From contig JAHFFS010000094.1 in assembly GCA_023247815.1 (NCBI GenBank), positions 1 through 6,205 of the forward strand: 6,205 nt of DNA. The letters are read 5' to 3'. Under the pieces are notes generated by a model. That model saw nothing but the letters and a program-made list of their open reading frames with translations. It was not told the DNA's origin and made no database searches. This document shows, one piece after another, positions 1 to 5,652 of the stretch. Source of the DNA: Candidatus Omnitrophota bacterium (GTDB lineage: Bacteria > Omnitrophota > Gorgyraeia > Zapsychrales > JANLHA01). Every line of letters starts with the position of its first letter. Positions within the stretch are counted from its first letter, which is position 1. Made by a program: the position numbers and the translations under genes.

Positions 1-1485
1 GATGAAACGCTCGCCGTTCACCAGGGTCTGTTTGCGCAGATAATCCGACGGGGCGTTTTTTACCTGGGCGTTGGTGATCTCGATGTAATAACCAAAGACT
101 TGATTGAAGCCGACCTTGAGGGTGTTGATCCCGGTCCGTTTGATTTCCTGCTGTTGGTATTTCTGCAGCCATTGGTTGCCGTTTTCACGCAGGTCTTTTA
201 AGGCGTCGAGTTCTTGGTCAAATCCTCTTTGAATGACCTTGCCTTCGGTCTTTGACAGCGGCATTTCCGGATTGACGGCCCGATTGAGAAGATCGCGCAG
301 CTGAGGGATGTCATCGACGGAAAAGAGCCGGTTTTTGGATTTGAGTGCCACAAGGGAAGCCTGAATTTCTGGGATGAGGCTTAAGGCGTTACGGATCGCC
401 AAGACATCTTTGGGCTGCGTGTAGCCACAGCTCAGTTTGGACAAACATTTTTCAACATCAGGGATAACACTCAAATTTTTCTTCAAAGATTTCTGGATAT
501 CGGGCTGTTCTTTGAGCAGGGTTACCGCCGCCTGGCGCTGCAAGATGTCGGCCGGTCGTTTGAGCGGATGAGTGAGCCAATAGCTGAGCTTGCGTTTTCC
601 CATGGCGCTTAAGGTATGATTGATCGTCTTAAACAGTTGATCGAGTTCCAAGCCGTAGACGGCGGCGGGTGAGATAAAAGCATAATCATCGTCGGCGTAG
701 AGCGAGATTTTATCAATGTGTTTCAAGGGTTGCTTGTTCATCTGTTTGAGATATTCTAAGAGAGCGCCGGCACTCGCGACCGCTGAGCTGCGGTCTTCGA
801 TCCCAAATCCGCCGAGACTTTGCAGGTTAAAATGTTCACAGAGGGATTTTTTCGCGATGTCAGGATTGAAACACCAGTCGTCATGCGGACTCAAAATGAT
901 ATTTTTGGCCCGCAGCAGCGGATGGCGAAAGATGTCTTTGACCGCGGTCTCCTCGCTGATGGGATACACGCATTCGTAGATCGGGAGTTTGGAAATCAGT
1001 TCAATGACGCGTTGTGGAGTTTGGTATTGATTGGTCTGGATGGCCCCACAGGTTGGATCAATAAAGGCGACACCCAAAACCCCGTCGGATTTCTTGTGAG
1101 GGCTGAGGCATAACAGATAGCGAGCGTCCTGGGAATTTTCGTCCAGATAAGTGCCGGAGGTGATGATGCGGATCACGTCGCGCTTGACGATCCCCTGGGC
1201 CTGCGAAGGGTCTTCCAATTGTTCGCAGATCGCGACTTTTTTTCCAGCCTGAATGAGTTTGGCGATATATCCGTCGGCGGAATGATAGGGGACCCCGCAC
1301 ATCGGCACTTGATGGTCGGTGCCTTTGCCGCGGGCGGTCAAGACCAAGTCTAAGATGCCGGACGCGGCCATGGCGTCGTCATAAAACATTTCGTAAAAAT
1401 CGCCCAGACGGAAAAATAAAATACAGTCCTTATGTTGGGACTTGATCTGCCGATATTGACTGAGCATGGGGGTTGCTGTCATCAT
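1..1485 (-). CDS. mutS: DNA mismatch repair protein MutS, N-terminal part (3' end beyond window)
   Basis: MutS recognises mismatched or looped DNA as a dimer and signals to MutL in an ATP-dependent way. Counting from the ATG at 1485, 495 codons read without a stop to the left edge. The mismatch-binding domain I shows GDFYEMF at residues 28-34, which contains the Phe-x-Glu (F30, E32) that wedges into the mismatch, then VPMCGVPYHS (60-69) and KKVAICEQLEDP (82-93). Connector and lever regions follow. GYYIEITNA (465-473) and the RKQTL..GERFI stretch belong to the core/clamp region. Family members are usually about 850-900 residues, so the C-terminal part with the Walker A ATPase lies outside the window; completeness cannot be judged. 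Four in-frame ATGs exist (1518, 1485, 1482, 1467). The 1485/1482 pair is preferred because the likely transcription start near 1514 lies downstream of 1518 and because it matches the usual MutS N-terminus. No clear Shine-Dalgarno precedes any of them. It is transcribed divergently from the coiled-coil gene. Confidence 0.96.
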   Translation of the reverse strand, partial: MMTATPMLSQYRQIKSQHKDCILFFRLGDFYEMFYDDAMAASGILDLVLTARGKGTDHQVPMCGVPYHSADGYIAKLIQAGKKVAICEQLEDPSQAQGIVKRDVIRIITSGTYLDENSQDARYLLCLSPHKKSDGVLGVAFIDPTCGAIQTNQYQTPQRVIELISKLPIYECVYPISEETAVKDIFRHPLLRAKNIILSPHDDWCFNPDIAKKSLCEHFNLQSLGGFGIEDRSSAVASAGALLEYLKQMNKQPLKHIDKISLYADDDYAFISPAAVYGLELDQLFKTINHTLSAMGKRKLSYWLTHPLKRPADILQRQAAVTLLKEQPDIQKSLKKNLSVIPDVEKCLSKLSCGYTQPKDVLAIRNALSLIPEIQASLVALKSKNRLFSVDDIPQLRDLLNRAVNPEMPLSKTEGKVIQRGFDQELDALKDLRENGNQWLQKYQQQEIKRTGINTLKVGFNQVFGYYIEITNAQVKNAPSDYLRKQTLVNGERFI

Positions 1486-1520
1486 AGGTCGTTTAAGGGA
1501 AACGGGGATTAAGTTCATAT

Positions 1521-1550
1521 TTTATAGCACAAATTCGCGAATTGCGCCAA
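1521..1550 (-). promoter_or_regulatory. Predicted sigma70 promoter of mutS
   Basis: On the minus strand, TTGGCG (1550-1545, 4/6 to the -35 consensus) and TATAAA (1526-1521, 5/6 to the -10) are separated by 18 bp. Transcription would begin near 1514, giving a leader of about 30 nt before the ATG at 1485. The spacer contains a perfect 12-bp palindrome, AATTCGCGAATT (1532-1543), which could be an operator. Prediction rests on sequence match only. Confidence 0.5.
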
Positions 1551-1583
1551 CCCCTTTTATCGTCCAACCTCGCAGGTGCGGGA

Positions 1584-1616
1584 GCTCAACCCCGAGGGTT
1601 CAAGCGAAGGCTGAGC
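1584..1616. repeat. Small nested inverted repeat in the mutS/coiled-coil intergenic region
   Basis: A 5-bp stem AACCC/GGGTT with a CGA triloop (1588-1600) is nested within a GCTC/GAGC pair (1584-1587 and 1613-1616), and AACCTCG at 1566-1572 can compete for the GGGTT arm. It lies between the two divergent promoters. No T-tract follows on either strand, so it is not an intrinsic terminator. It could be a degraded dispersed repeat or chance structure. Confidence 0.3.
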
Positions 1617-1641
1617 GGAACAGAGATTTACGGGAGTTAGA

Positions 1642-1671
1642 TTGACAGTGTTTCTCAACAGGTGATATAAT
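1642..1671 (+). promoter_or_regulatory. Consensus sigma70 promoter of the TPR/coiled-coil gene
   Basis: TTGACA (1642-1647) matches the -35 consensus 6/6 and TATAAT (1666-1671) matches the -10 consensus 6/6, with 18 bp between them. TG at 1663-1664 adds an extended -10 element. Transcription should start near 1678, leaving a leader of only about 16 nt before the ATG at 1694. The leader is A-rich and has no Shine-Dalgarno. Confidence 0.85.
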
Positions 1672-1693
1672 TTTTCAGTTCACTAAAAAAAAC

Positions 1694-2968
1694 ATGAAAA
1701 AAATCGCTATTCCGCTATTTTTAATCAATCTGGTCCTCATGGTATTTTCTGTTGTGTCTTTCTCGGCGGAGTCCAAGCTCGTTGTCGATGATTTGGTTAA
1801 AGAAGGAAAAATCTTTTATCAAAGGGGTGATCACGAGCAAGCCATTCATGAGTTCAGTAAGGCGCTCATTCTCGACCCTGATAACAAAGAAGCAAAAAAA
1901 TACTTGAAGAAAATGGGTATCAGCGAGAAGGGTTTGTATCAGCCGGAGAACCCAGAGATCACCCGTCATCTGCGGCAAAGCCAAGAAATTGATGACTATA
2001 AAAATCTTGTGAACGCGATCAAGGACGAAACTTTTCATCAGAAACAGCTCAACGAAAAATTGCAGAATGAGCAGGTGGCCCTGAAAGACATCATTGTTAA
2101 AAAGGAACACCGGAATCACGCGCTGAAGGTGGAATTGGATGGAGTGCAGCAGGAGAAAGACGCGGCGTTTTCAAAAGGCCGTCAGCGGTCTTATTTGCTG
2201 GAACAGGAGGAGTTGCTGAAGTCACAAAAAATTTCGAAATTGGACACGGAAATTGCTGATTTGAAAAGCCGTTTGGACGACAAGACGCGGGAGATGGAAG
2301 ATAAAAGTAAGACGTTGGAAGGCATTGAAAAACGGTCCACGGATTTGGAAAAGCAGTTAGGGAAATTGATTGATGATCGCATTGCCGAGCGGACAAAATA
2401 TTTGAAGCAGATTGAAGAATTGAAAAAAAATTCATTGGAGAATGTCGAGGTCTCATCCGATCAGCCGTCTAATCCCTCATCGGTCACGGATGCTTTGACG
2501 GTCGCACAGATGCGAAATCAGATGGGCGATATGGAAAAAGAATTGAAATTTTTGCGGTCGCAAAAGCGGGACTTGGAAAATGTCCAGGCGCAAAGAGGTG
2601 TTGGTCGGGTCAAATTGGAAAAGCAGACCGTTGATATGATCAAACGCAAAGATGAGATGATCGCTGAGCTGAAATCAAGTCTGGCATCGGCGCGGATGGC
2701 CATTGCCGATCTGAAGCAAAATGGTGGTGCCGGTGGTAAGCGGATCGTCGATGATCTTCAACAGGAGTTGAATGACGTGAAGGGCAAGTTACAAGAAGTG
2801 CAAAATGAGTTCGCGCAGAAGAACCAGGAATATCAGGTGCTCGCGGACCGGCTGCAAGATACCCAGCAGCGTTTGGATGTGGTGCAGAAAATGCTTGAAG
2901 ATAAGGAACGGGAATCTCAGGACACGGAAAAGCAGATGCAGGATTTGCTGTTGGAAAATCATCCGTAA
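1694..2968 (+). CDS. Exported TPR and coiled-coil protein of unknown function
   Basis: The 424-residue product begins with a signal peptide: two lysines, then a hydrophobic stretch at residues 4-21, with a likely signal-peptidase site around SFS-AES (22-27). There is no lipobox cysteine. One TPR-like unit lies at about 31-64, with G38, A50, F54, A57 and P62 at canonical TPR positions. The rest is charged, heptad-like alpha helix, at roughly 92-250, 266-342 and 349-420. A Ser/Pro-rich linker (254-263) and a Gly-rich linker (343-348) separate the segments. No enzymatic motif is visible. This architecture suggests a periplasmic or envelope-associated scaffold that binds partners through the TPR and extends through the coiled coil, but that is inference. 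The start is fixed by the signal peptide and the promoter just upstream, although the AAAAAAAAC leader lacks a Shine-Dalgarno. A 71-nt gap with a strong hairpin separates it from the acetyltransferase. A cytoskeletal or secretion-related role is possible but unsupported. Confidence 0.9.
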   Translation: MKKIAIPLFLINLVLMVFSVVSFSAESKLVVDDLVKEGKIFYQRGDHEQAIHEFSKALILDPDNKEAKKYLKKMGISEKGLYQPENPEITRHLRQSQEIDDYKNLVNAIKDETFHQKQLNEKLQNEQVALKDIIVKKEHRNHALKVELDGVQQEKDAAFSKGRQRSYLLEQEELLKSQKISKLDTEIADLKSRLDDKTREMEDKSKTLEGIEKRSTDLEKQLGKLIDDRIAERTKYLKQIEELKKNSLENVEVSSDQPSNPSSVTDALTVAQMRNQMGDMEKELKFLRSQKRDLENVQAQRGVGRVKLEKQTVDMIKRKDEMIAELKSSLASARMAIADLKQNGGAGGKRIVDDLQQELNDVKGKLQEVQNEFAQKNQEYQVLADRLQDTQQRLDVVQKMLEDKERESQDTEKQMQDLLLENHP

Positions 2969-2979
2969 TGAACTATTTT

Positions 2980-3027
2980 TTCTGACCCCGTAGGTCCAAC
3001 CTACGGGGTGGACCTACGGGGTCAGAA
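2980..3027. repeat. Palindromic element with two alternative hairpins (REP-like)
   Basis: Perfect 18-bp inverted arms (2980-2997 and 3010-3027, the left beginning TTCTGACCCCG) flank a 12-nt loop. The loop carries ACCTACGGGGT (2999-3009), an exact direct copy of part of the right arm (3012-3022), offset by 13 nt. The left arm can therefore pair either with the loop copy (11 bp, CCA triloop) or with the distal arm (18 bp). No T-run follows the right arm on the plus strand, and on the minus strand an A-run follows, so it is not a standard terminator. GGGGTCAGA-type ends resemble palindromes associated with REP-associated (IS200-like) tyrosine transposases, but no transposase is present here. The Shine-Dalgarno AGGGGA of the next gene starts 2 nt after the stem. 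Confidence 0.85.
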
Positions 3028-3039
3028 TAGGGGAACGCC

Positions 3040-3519
3040 ATGGATCAATATCTCAGTATCGCATCGGATGTCAAGTTAGGAAAAAACGTCAAATTTTACA
3101 AGTTTGTTAACCTCTACGGATGCGTGATCGGCGATCATACGCAGTTTGGCGCGTTTGTCGAGGTGCAGAAAAACGCCTTGATCGGCAGCCACTGTAAAAT
3201 TTCTTCCCATTCTTTCATCTGCGAAGGGGTGACCATTGGTGATAATTGTTTCATTGGCCATGGGGTCATGTTCATCAATGACAAACATCCTGTTGCCACC
3301 AAAGCCGACGGACAAATGGAAACCGACCGCGATTGGCGGTCGCGTTTTGTCAAGACGATGGTCGGCCGCAATGTCTCGATCGGCAGCAATGCCACGATTT
3401 TAGGAGGGGTCAGCATTGGCGACGGGGCCCTCATAGGGGCCGGCAGTGTGGTCACCAAAGATGTCCCAGCAGGAGAGGTGTGGGCTGGGAATCCCGCCAA
3501 ACGTTTAAAGAAGGTTTAA
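3040..3519 (+). CDS. Left-handed beta-helix N-acetyltransferase (WbpD/FdtC-like, nucleotide-sugar modifying)
   Basis: The 159-residue protein is built of hexapeptide repeats ([LIV]-G-x-x-x-x), for example IGDHTQ (30-35), IGSHCK (48-53), IGDNCF (66-71), IGSNAT (114-119) and IGDGAL (126-131). These fold as a left-handed parallel beta-helix in acetyl-CoA-dependent acyltransferases. The segment FIGHGVMFINDKHP (71-84), the following loop (85-105) and the C-terminal VVTKDVP..VWAGNPAK (137-154) closely match the family of WbpD/WlbB and FdtC/QdtC enzymes. Those enzymes N-acetylate amino sugars of UDP- or dTDP-linked precursors for O-antigen or S-layer glycans. Length is typical of that family. The exact substrate cannot be read from the sequence. 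AGGGGA (3029-3034) is a good Shine-Dalgarno 5 nt before the ATG. No promoter of its own was found, so read-through from the coiled-coil gene is likely. No other sugar-biosynthesis genes are visible nearby. Confidence 0.92.
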   Translation: MDQYLSIASDVKLGKNVKFYKFVNLYGCVIGDHTQFGAFVEVQKNALIGSHCKISSHSFICEGVTIGDNCFIGHGVMFINDKHPVATKADGQMETDRDWRSRFVKTMVGRNVSIGSNATILGGVSIGDGALIGAGSVVTKDVPAGEVWAGNPAKRLKKV

Positions 3520-3524
3520 TTTAG

Positions 3525-3591
3525 GTTTCAAGTCTCAGGTCTCAGGTCTCAAAAAATTTGTACTTGAGACGTGTGGCTTTGGACGTGTTAC
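3525..3591. repeat. Inverted array of degenerate heptamers (site 1)
   Basis: Four head-to-tail heptamers of the form GTYTCAR begin at 3525, 3532, 3539 and 3546; the last two of the consensus type are GTCTCAG and GTCTCAA. After an 11-nt A/T-rich spacer (3553-3563), four inverted units begin at 3564, 3571, 3578 and 3585. Read on the minus strand these fit GTNNCAA loosely (GTCTCAA is exact, GTAACAC is close). The innermost units pair perfectly, GTCTCAA with TTGAGAC, and the outer ones partially, giving an imperfect hairpin with 28-nt arms. It lies just after the acetyltransferase stop codon. Confidence 0.7.
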
Positions 3592-3638
3592 TTTCTCGTA
3601 CCGCCCTTTTTTGACTGAGTTTTTGCTTCCTAGATTTA

Positions 3639-3647
3639 TGTTATACT
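3639..3647 (+). promoter_or_regulatory. Predicted extended -10 promoter of the fibre-like protein gene
   Basis: TG at 3639-3640 plus TATACT (3642-3647, 5/6) forms an extended -10 element; no good -35 sits 16-18 bp upstream. Transcription would start near 3654, inside AGGAGG (3653-3658). That AGGAGG is 26 nt from the ATG at 3685, too far to act as a Shine-Dalgarno. An in-frame stop at 3664-3666 excludes a longer protein. Confidence 0.45.
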
Positions 3648-3684
3648 TTAACAGGAGGCCCTTTGAACAGGCTATAGCATATCA

Positions 3685-5511
3685 ATGAAGAAAACCGCAT
3701 TCAGTCTCCTGGTTTTGCTTTTGATCCCATCTGGAATTCTTTCCGCGGACTCATTGACTTTGACGACGTACTACCCTGCCCCGCATGGCGCGTATGACCG
3801 TTTGCGGCTGGTGCCGAGGGCGTCAATTGGGGGCACATCGTGTTCAGTAGGACTGATGTTTGTCAACGCTGACGATGGCAACAAGCTTTACATCTGCGCG
3901 GATGACGGTGTTGATGGCGAATGGCAGCCACTGGTCGGATCGTGGGAGCAGCAGAATCCCGGCGGATCCCCTAATGTTATCATTGACACTGACGCTCAAG
4001 GCGATCCGATTTACGTCGGGATCGGGACGACCAATCCGACCGGAAGATTAACGGTTGTAGGAGAGGGAAACACGAATTCAACATTTTCACTGAAAGTCAC
4101 AAATTCTGCAACGACGAATATTTTTGCTGTTCGGGACGACGGTAAAGTTGGAATCGGAACAACGGCCCCCAATGAGCAGTTGGAGCTGACTGGCAATTTG
4201 CGTCTCCCAGCTACGACAGCGACGACCGGGATCATTTTTTCTGGAACGTATCCGTTTATTCACAGTTTCGGGTCGACGAGCAATACCTTTTTGGGAGTTC
4301 AGGCGGGTAATTTAACCATGACCGGTCTTGGGCTTAACACCGCCCTTGGCAACAATGCACTCTCTAGCAACACGACAGGAAGTGCTAATACAGCGATCGG
4401 CGGCACCGCTCTTGCGAATAATACTGTTGGTATCGGTAACTTGGCTGTTGGCTATAGTGCAATGATTAAGAATACGTCAGGTAATCAGAATACGGCTCTT
4501 GGTTCAAATGCGCTTTACGAAAATACGATCGGCGGCGGCAACATCGCCATCGGTTATTCCGCCCTTGGCAGGAATACGACGGGCCGTCAAAACGTTGGGG
4601 TAGGTTATACCGCGGGATACGCAAATTCAACAGGAAGTGGAAATGTGTTTCTTGGTAATGGCGCGGGATTCAGTGAAGTCGGTTCAGATAAGCTTTACAT
4701 TTGCAATTCTGAGACGGATACGACCCCTTTGATTTATGGAGATTTTGCAAATAACATATTGACAATCAATGGCAATGTTGGCGTCGGAACAACCGCGCCT
4801 ATCTCCGGGATGCATCTATTGCATCCTCAATCGACGACGGCTGGATCTGGGACGCTGCTGGTTCTTCAGGGACGAAATTCAGATGGTACCAACACGGAAC
4901 AAGCAAGTATTGATATTTATCCATATGACAGTATACAGCAGCCGTATATCAGGTTGGTAGCCTTTCAAGATCATGCGTCAGATAATGATATCACGGGGCT
5001 TAAATTTTATACCCATCCTTCTTCTATAGAGTCTGGCGTTCCACAGCTTTCCATGACTTTATCAGCGGTAGGGAATTTGGGTGTGGGGACAAGCGCTCCC
5101 GTCGAAATGGTGGATGTGAATGGTGGGGTTCGGGTAGGCAGTACGGTCAATACCAATGCTGGTACGATCCGTTGGACTGGAACTGATTTTGAGGGGCGCA
5201 AAGGATCGTCATGGGTATCTTTAACAGGAGCGGGAAAAGGATTTGGGAATTGGGTGACGGTCGCAAGCCCCAACGCTGTTCAAGGGCCGGCGGTCACCGA
5301 TGGCTTTTTCGTATGTTCCGTCATTATGGGGGGGAGTAGCAATCTTGCTGGATATACGGACGCCAGCAATCCCCCAACGACTATCCGCGCGCAAGTGGGT
5401 TTTGGGGTTGGGTCATCTGGCAGGGCAACTTTTACTATGCCAGTTAAAAAAGGTGACTATTGGAGGACATCAGCAGCTTGCAGCACGAGTTATTGGATCC
5501 CTCTCAATTGA
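3685..5511 (+). CDS. Secreted fibre-like protein with seven 17-residue head-type repeats
   Basis: The 608-residue product starts with a signal peptide (KK, hydrophobic 5-19, probable cleavage near A21), followed by LTTYYPAPHGAYDRLRLVP (25-43). I recall this TTYYPAPxGxYxxLR segment from families of exported proteins in uncultured phyla. A small region with C53 and C71 and a KLYIC..D..W pattern (67-80) comes next; KLYIC recurs at 336-340. Four [VL]G[IV]GT[TS]xP motifs (111, 155, 365, 465), typical of phage tail fibres and trimeric adhesin-like proteins, bracket seven consecutive 17-residue repeats (218-336, consensus NxAxGxxALxxNTxGxx). A degenerate eighth unit precedes them at 200-217. The repeats resemble YadA-like head repeats. 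No peptidase S74 chaperone domain, beta-barrel anchor, LPxTG or other sorting signal is visible. Residues 511-608 form a domain I do not recognise. A trimeric surface or extracellular fibre is the best inference. The ATG has no nearby Shine-Dalgarno. Confidence 0.9.
   Translation: MKKTAFSLLVLLLIPSGILSADSLTLTTYYPAPHGAYDRLRLVPRASIGGTSCSVGLMFVNADDGNKLYICADDGVDGEWQPLVGSWEQQNPGGSPNVIIDTDAQGDPIYVGIGTTNPTGRLTVVGEGNTNSTFSLKVTNSATTNIFAVRDDGKVGIGTTAPNEQLELTGNLRLPATTATTGIIFSGTYPFIHSFGSTSNTFLGVQAGNLTMTGLGLNTALGNNALSSNTTGSANTAIGGTALANNTVGIGNLAVGYSAMIKNTSGNQNTALGSNALYENTIGGGNIAIGYSALGRNTTGRQNVGVGYTAGYANSTGSGNVFLGNGAGFSEVGSDKLYICNSETDTTPLIYGDFANNILTINGNVGVGTTAPISGMHLLHPQSTTAGSGTLLVLQGRNSDGTNTEQASIDIYPYDSIQQPYIRLVAFQDHASDNDITGLKFYTHPSSIESGVPQLSMTLSAVGNLGVGTSAPVEMVDVNGGVRVGSTVNTNAGTIRWTGTDFEGRKGSSWVSLTGAGKGFGNWVTVASPNAVQGPAVTDGFFVCSVIMGGSSNLAGYTDASNPPTTIRAQVGFGVGSSGRATFTMPVKKGDYWRTSAACSTSYWIPLN
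4336..4692 (+). repeat. Seven in-frame 51-nt coding repeats (17-residue protein repeats)
   Basis: Seven units of exactly 51 nt encode residues 218-336, beginning at N218, N235, N252, N269, N286, N303 and N320. Conserved positions are N1, A3, G5, A8, N12, T13 and G15; the last two units drift from the pattern. The DNA of the units is well diverged although the protein pattern and length are kept, which points to old duplication under protein-level constraint and not to recent tandem expansion. Confidence 0.9.
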
Positions 5512-5531
5512 TTTTTTCAAAATCACAATCC

Positions 5532-5560
5532 TTGACAGGATCGATTACGAATGTTATAGT
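5532..5560 (+). promoter_or_regulatory. Strong sigma70 promoter of the pyr leader/pyrR
   Basis: TTGACA (5532-5537, 6/6) and TATAGT (5555-5560, 5/6) are separated by 17 bp, with TG at 5552-5553 giving an extended -10. Transcription would start near 5567, about 10 nt before the PyrR-binding hairpin. The position directly ahead of a PyrR leader makes this the likely promoter of the pyr operon. Confidence 0.85.
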
Positions 5561-5567
5561 TGAAACA

Positions 5568-5652
5568 ACATCAAACCTTTAATTCCGGTCCAGTGAGGCC
5601 GAAAAGGGTTTTCAATGACTGATTATACAAGTAAGAAGTTAAAGAAAAATGT
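5568..5652 (+). promoter_or_regulatory. Candidate antiterminator pairing in the pyr leader
   Basis: CTTTAATT (5577-5584) can pair with AGTTAAAG (5637-5644; 8 bp, one G-U), and ACAT (5568-5571) with ATGT (5649-5652). This would exclude the PyrR hairpin, since it uses 5577-5584. It only abuts the terminator stem at 5654 and does not invade it, so the usual mutually exclusive antiterminator is not clearly present. Weak, AT-rich prediction. Confidence 0.35.
5576..5607 (+). promoter_or_regulatory. PyrR-binding hairpin (pyr leader anti-antiterminator type)
   Basis: The sequence GGTCCAGTGAGGCC (5587-5600) matches the known PyrR-binding core UCCNGNGAGG. It folds as an upper stem (5586-5590 with 5597-5601, one G-U) closed by a CAGUGA hexaloop. 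An asymmetric internal loop (AATTC on the left, A5602 on the right) and a lower stem CCTTT/AAAGG (5576-5580 with 5603-5607) follow. This is the layout known from Bacillus pyr leaders, where UMP-bound PyrR stabilises the hairpin and favours termination. The downstream terminator and pyrR support the call. The lower stem's AAAGG overlaps a Shine-Dalgarno (5604-5608) for the leader ORF at 5615. Confidence 0.88.

Noticed and set aside
820..1113. Plus-strand open frame of 97 codons
   Set aside because: It lies opposite mutS, whose minus-strand frame is continuous and matches the family throughout; the plus-strand product resembles nothing.
1485..1518. mutS starting at the ATG at 1518
   Set aside because: In frame, but the predicted transcription start (about 1514) lies downstream of it, and MutS proteins normally begin close to the segment encoded from 1485.
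2097..2456. Minus-strand open frame of 119 codons inside the coiled-coil gene
   Set aside because: It is antisense to a gene with signal peptide, promoter and coherent coiled-coil coding; no promoter or Shine-Dalgarno supports it.
2980..3027. Rho-independent terminator after the coiled-coil gene
   Set aside because: The stem is strong but no T-run follows the right arm on the plus strand; the T-run lies before the left arm. It could still pause polymerase, but it is not a standard terminator.
3532..3570. Remnant CRISPR-like repeats
   Set aside because: Units are only 7 nt, contiguous and without spacers; no cas genes are present.
3611..3647. TTGACT (3611-3616) as the -35 partner of TATACT (3642-3647)
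   Set aside because: The spacing is 25 bp, too long for sigma70; the extended -10 alone is the better explanation.
3653..3658. AGGAGG as the Shine-Dalgarno of the fibre-like gene
   Set aside because: It is 26 nt from the ATG at 3685, an in-frame stop lies at 3664-3666, and the TTG at 3663 is out of frame and opens only four codons.
5509..5525. Terminator of the fibre-like gene (TGATTTT/AAAATCA with a TTC loop, overlapping the stop codon)
   Set aside because: The 7-bp stem is almost entirely A-T, and no T-run follows it; too weak to call.
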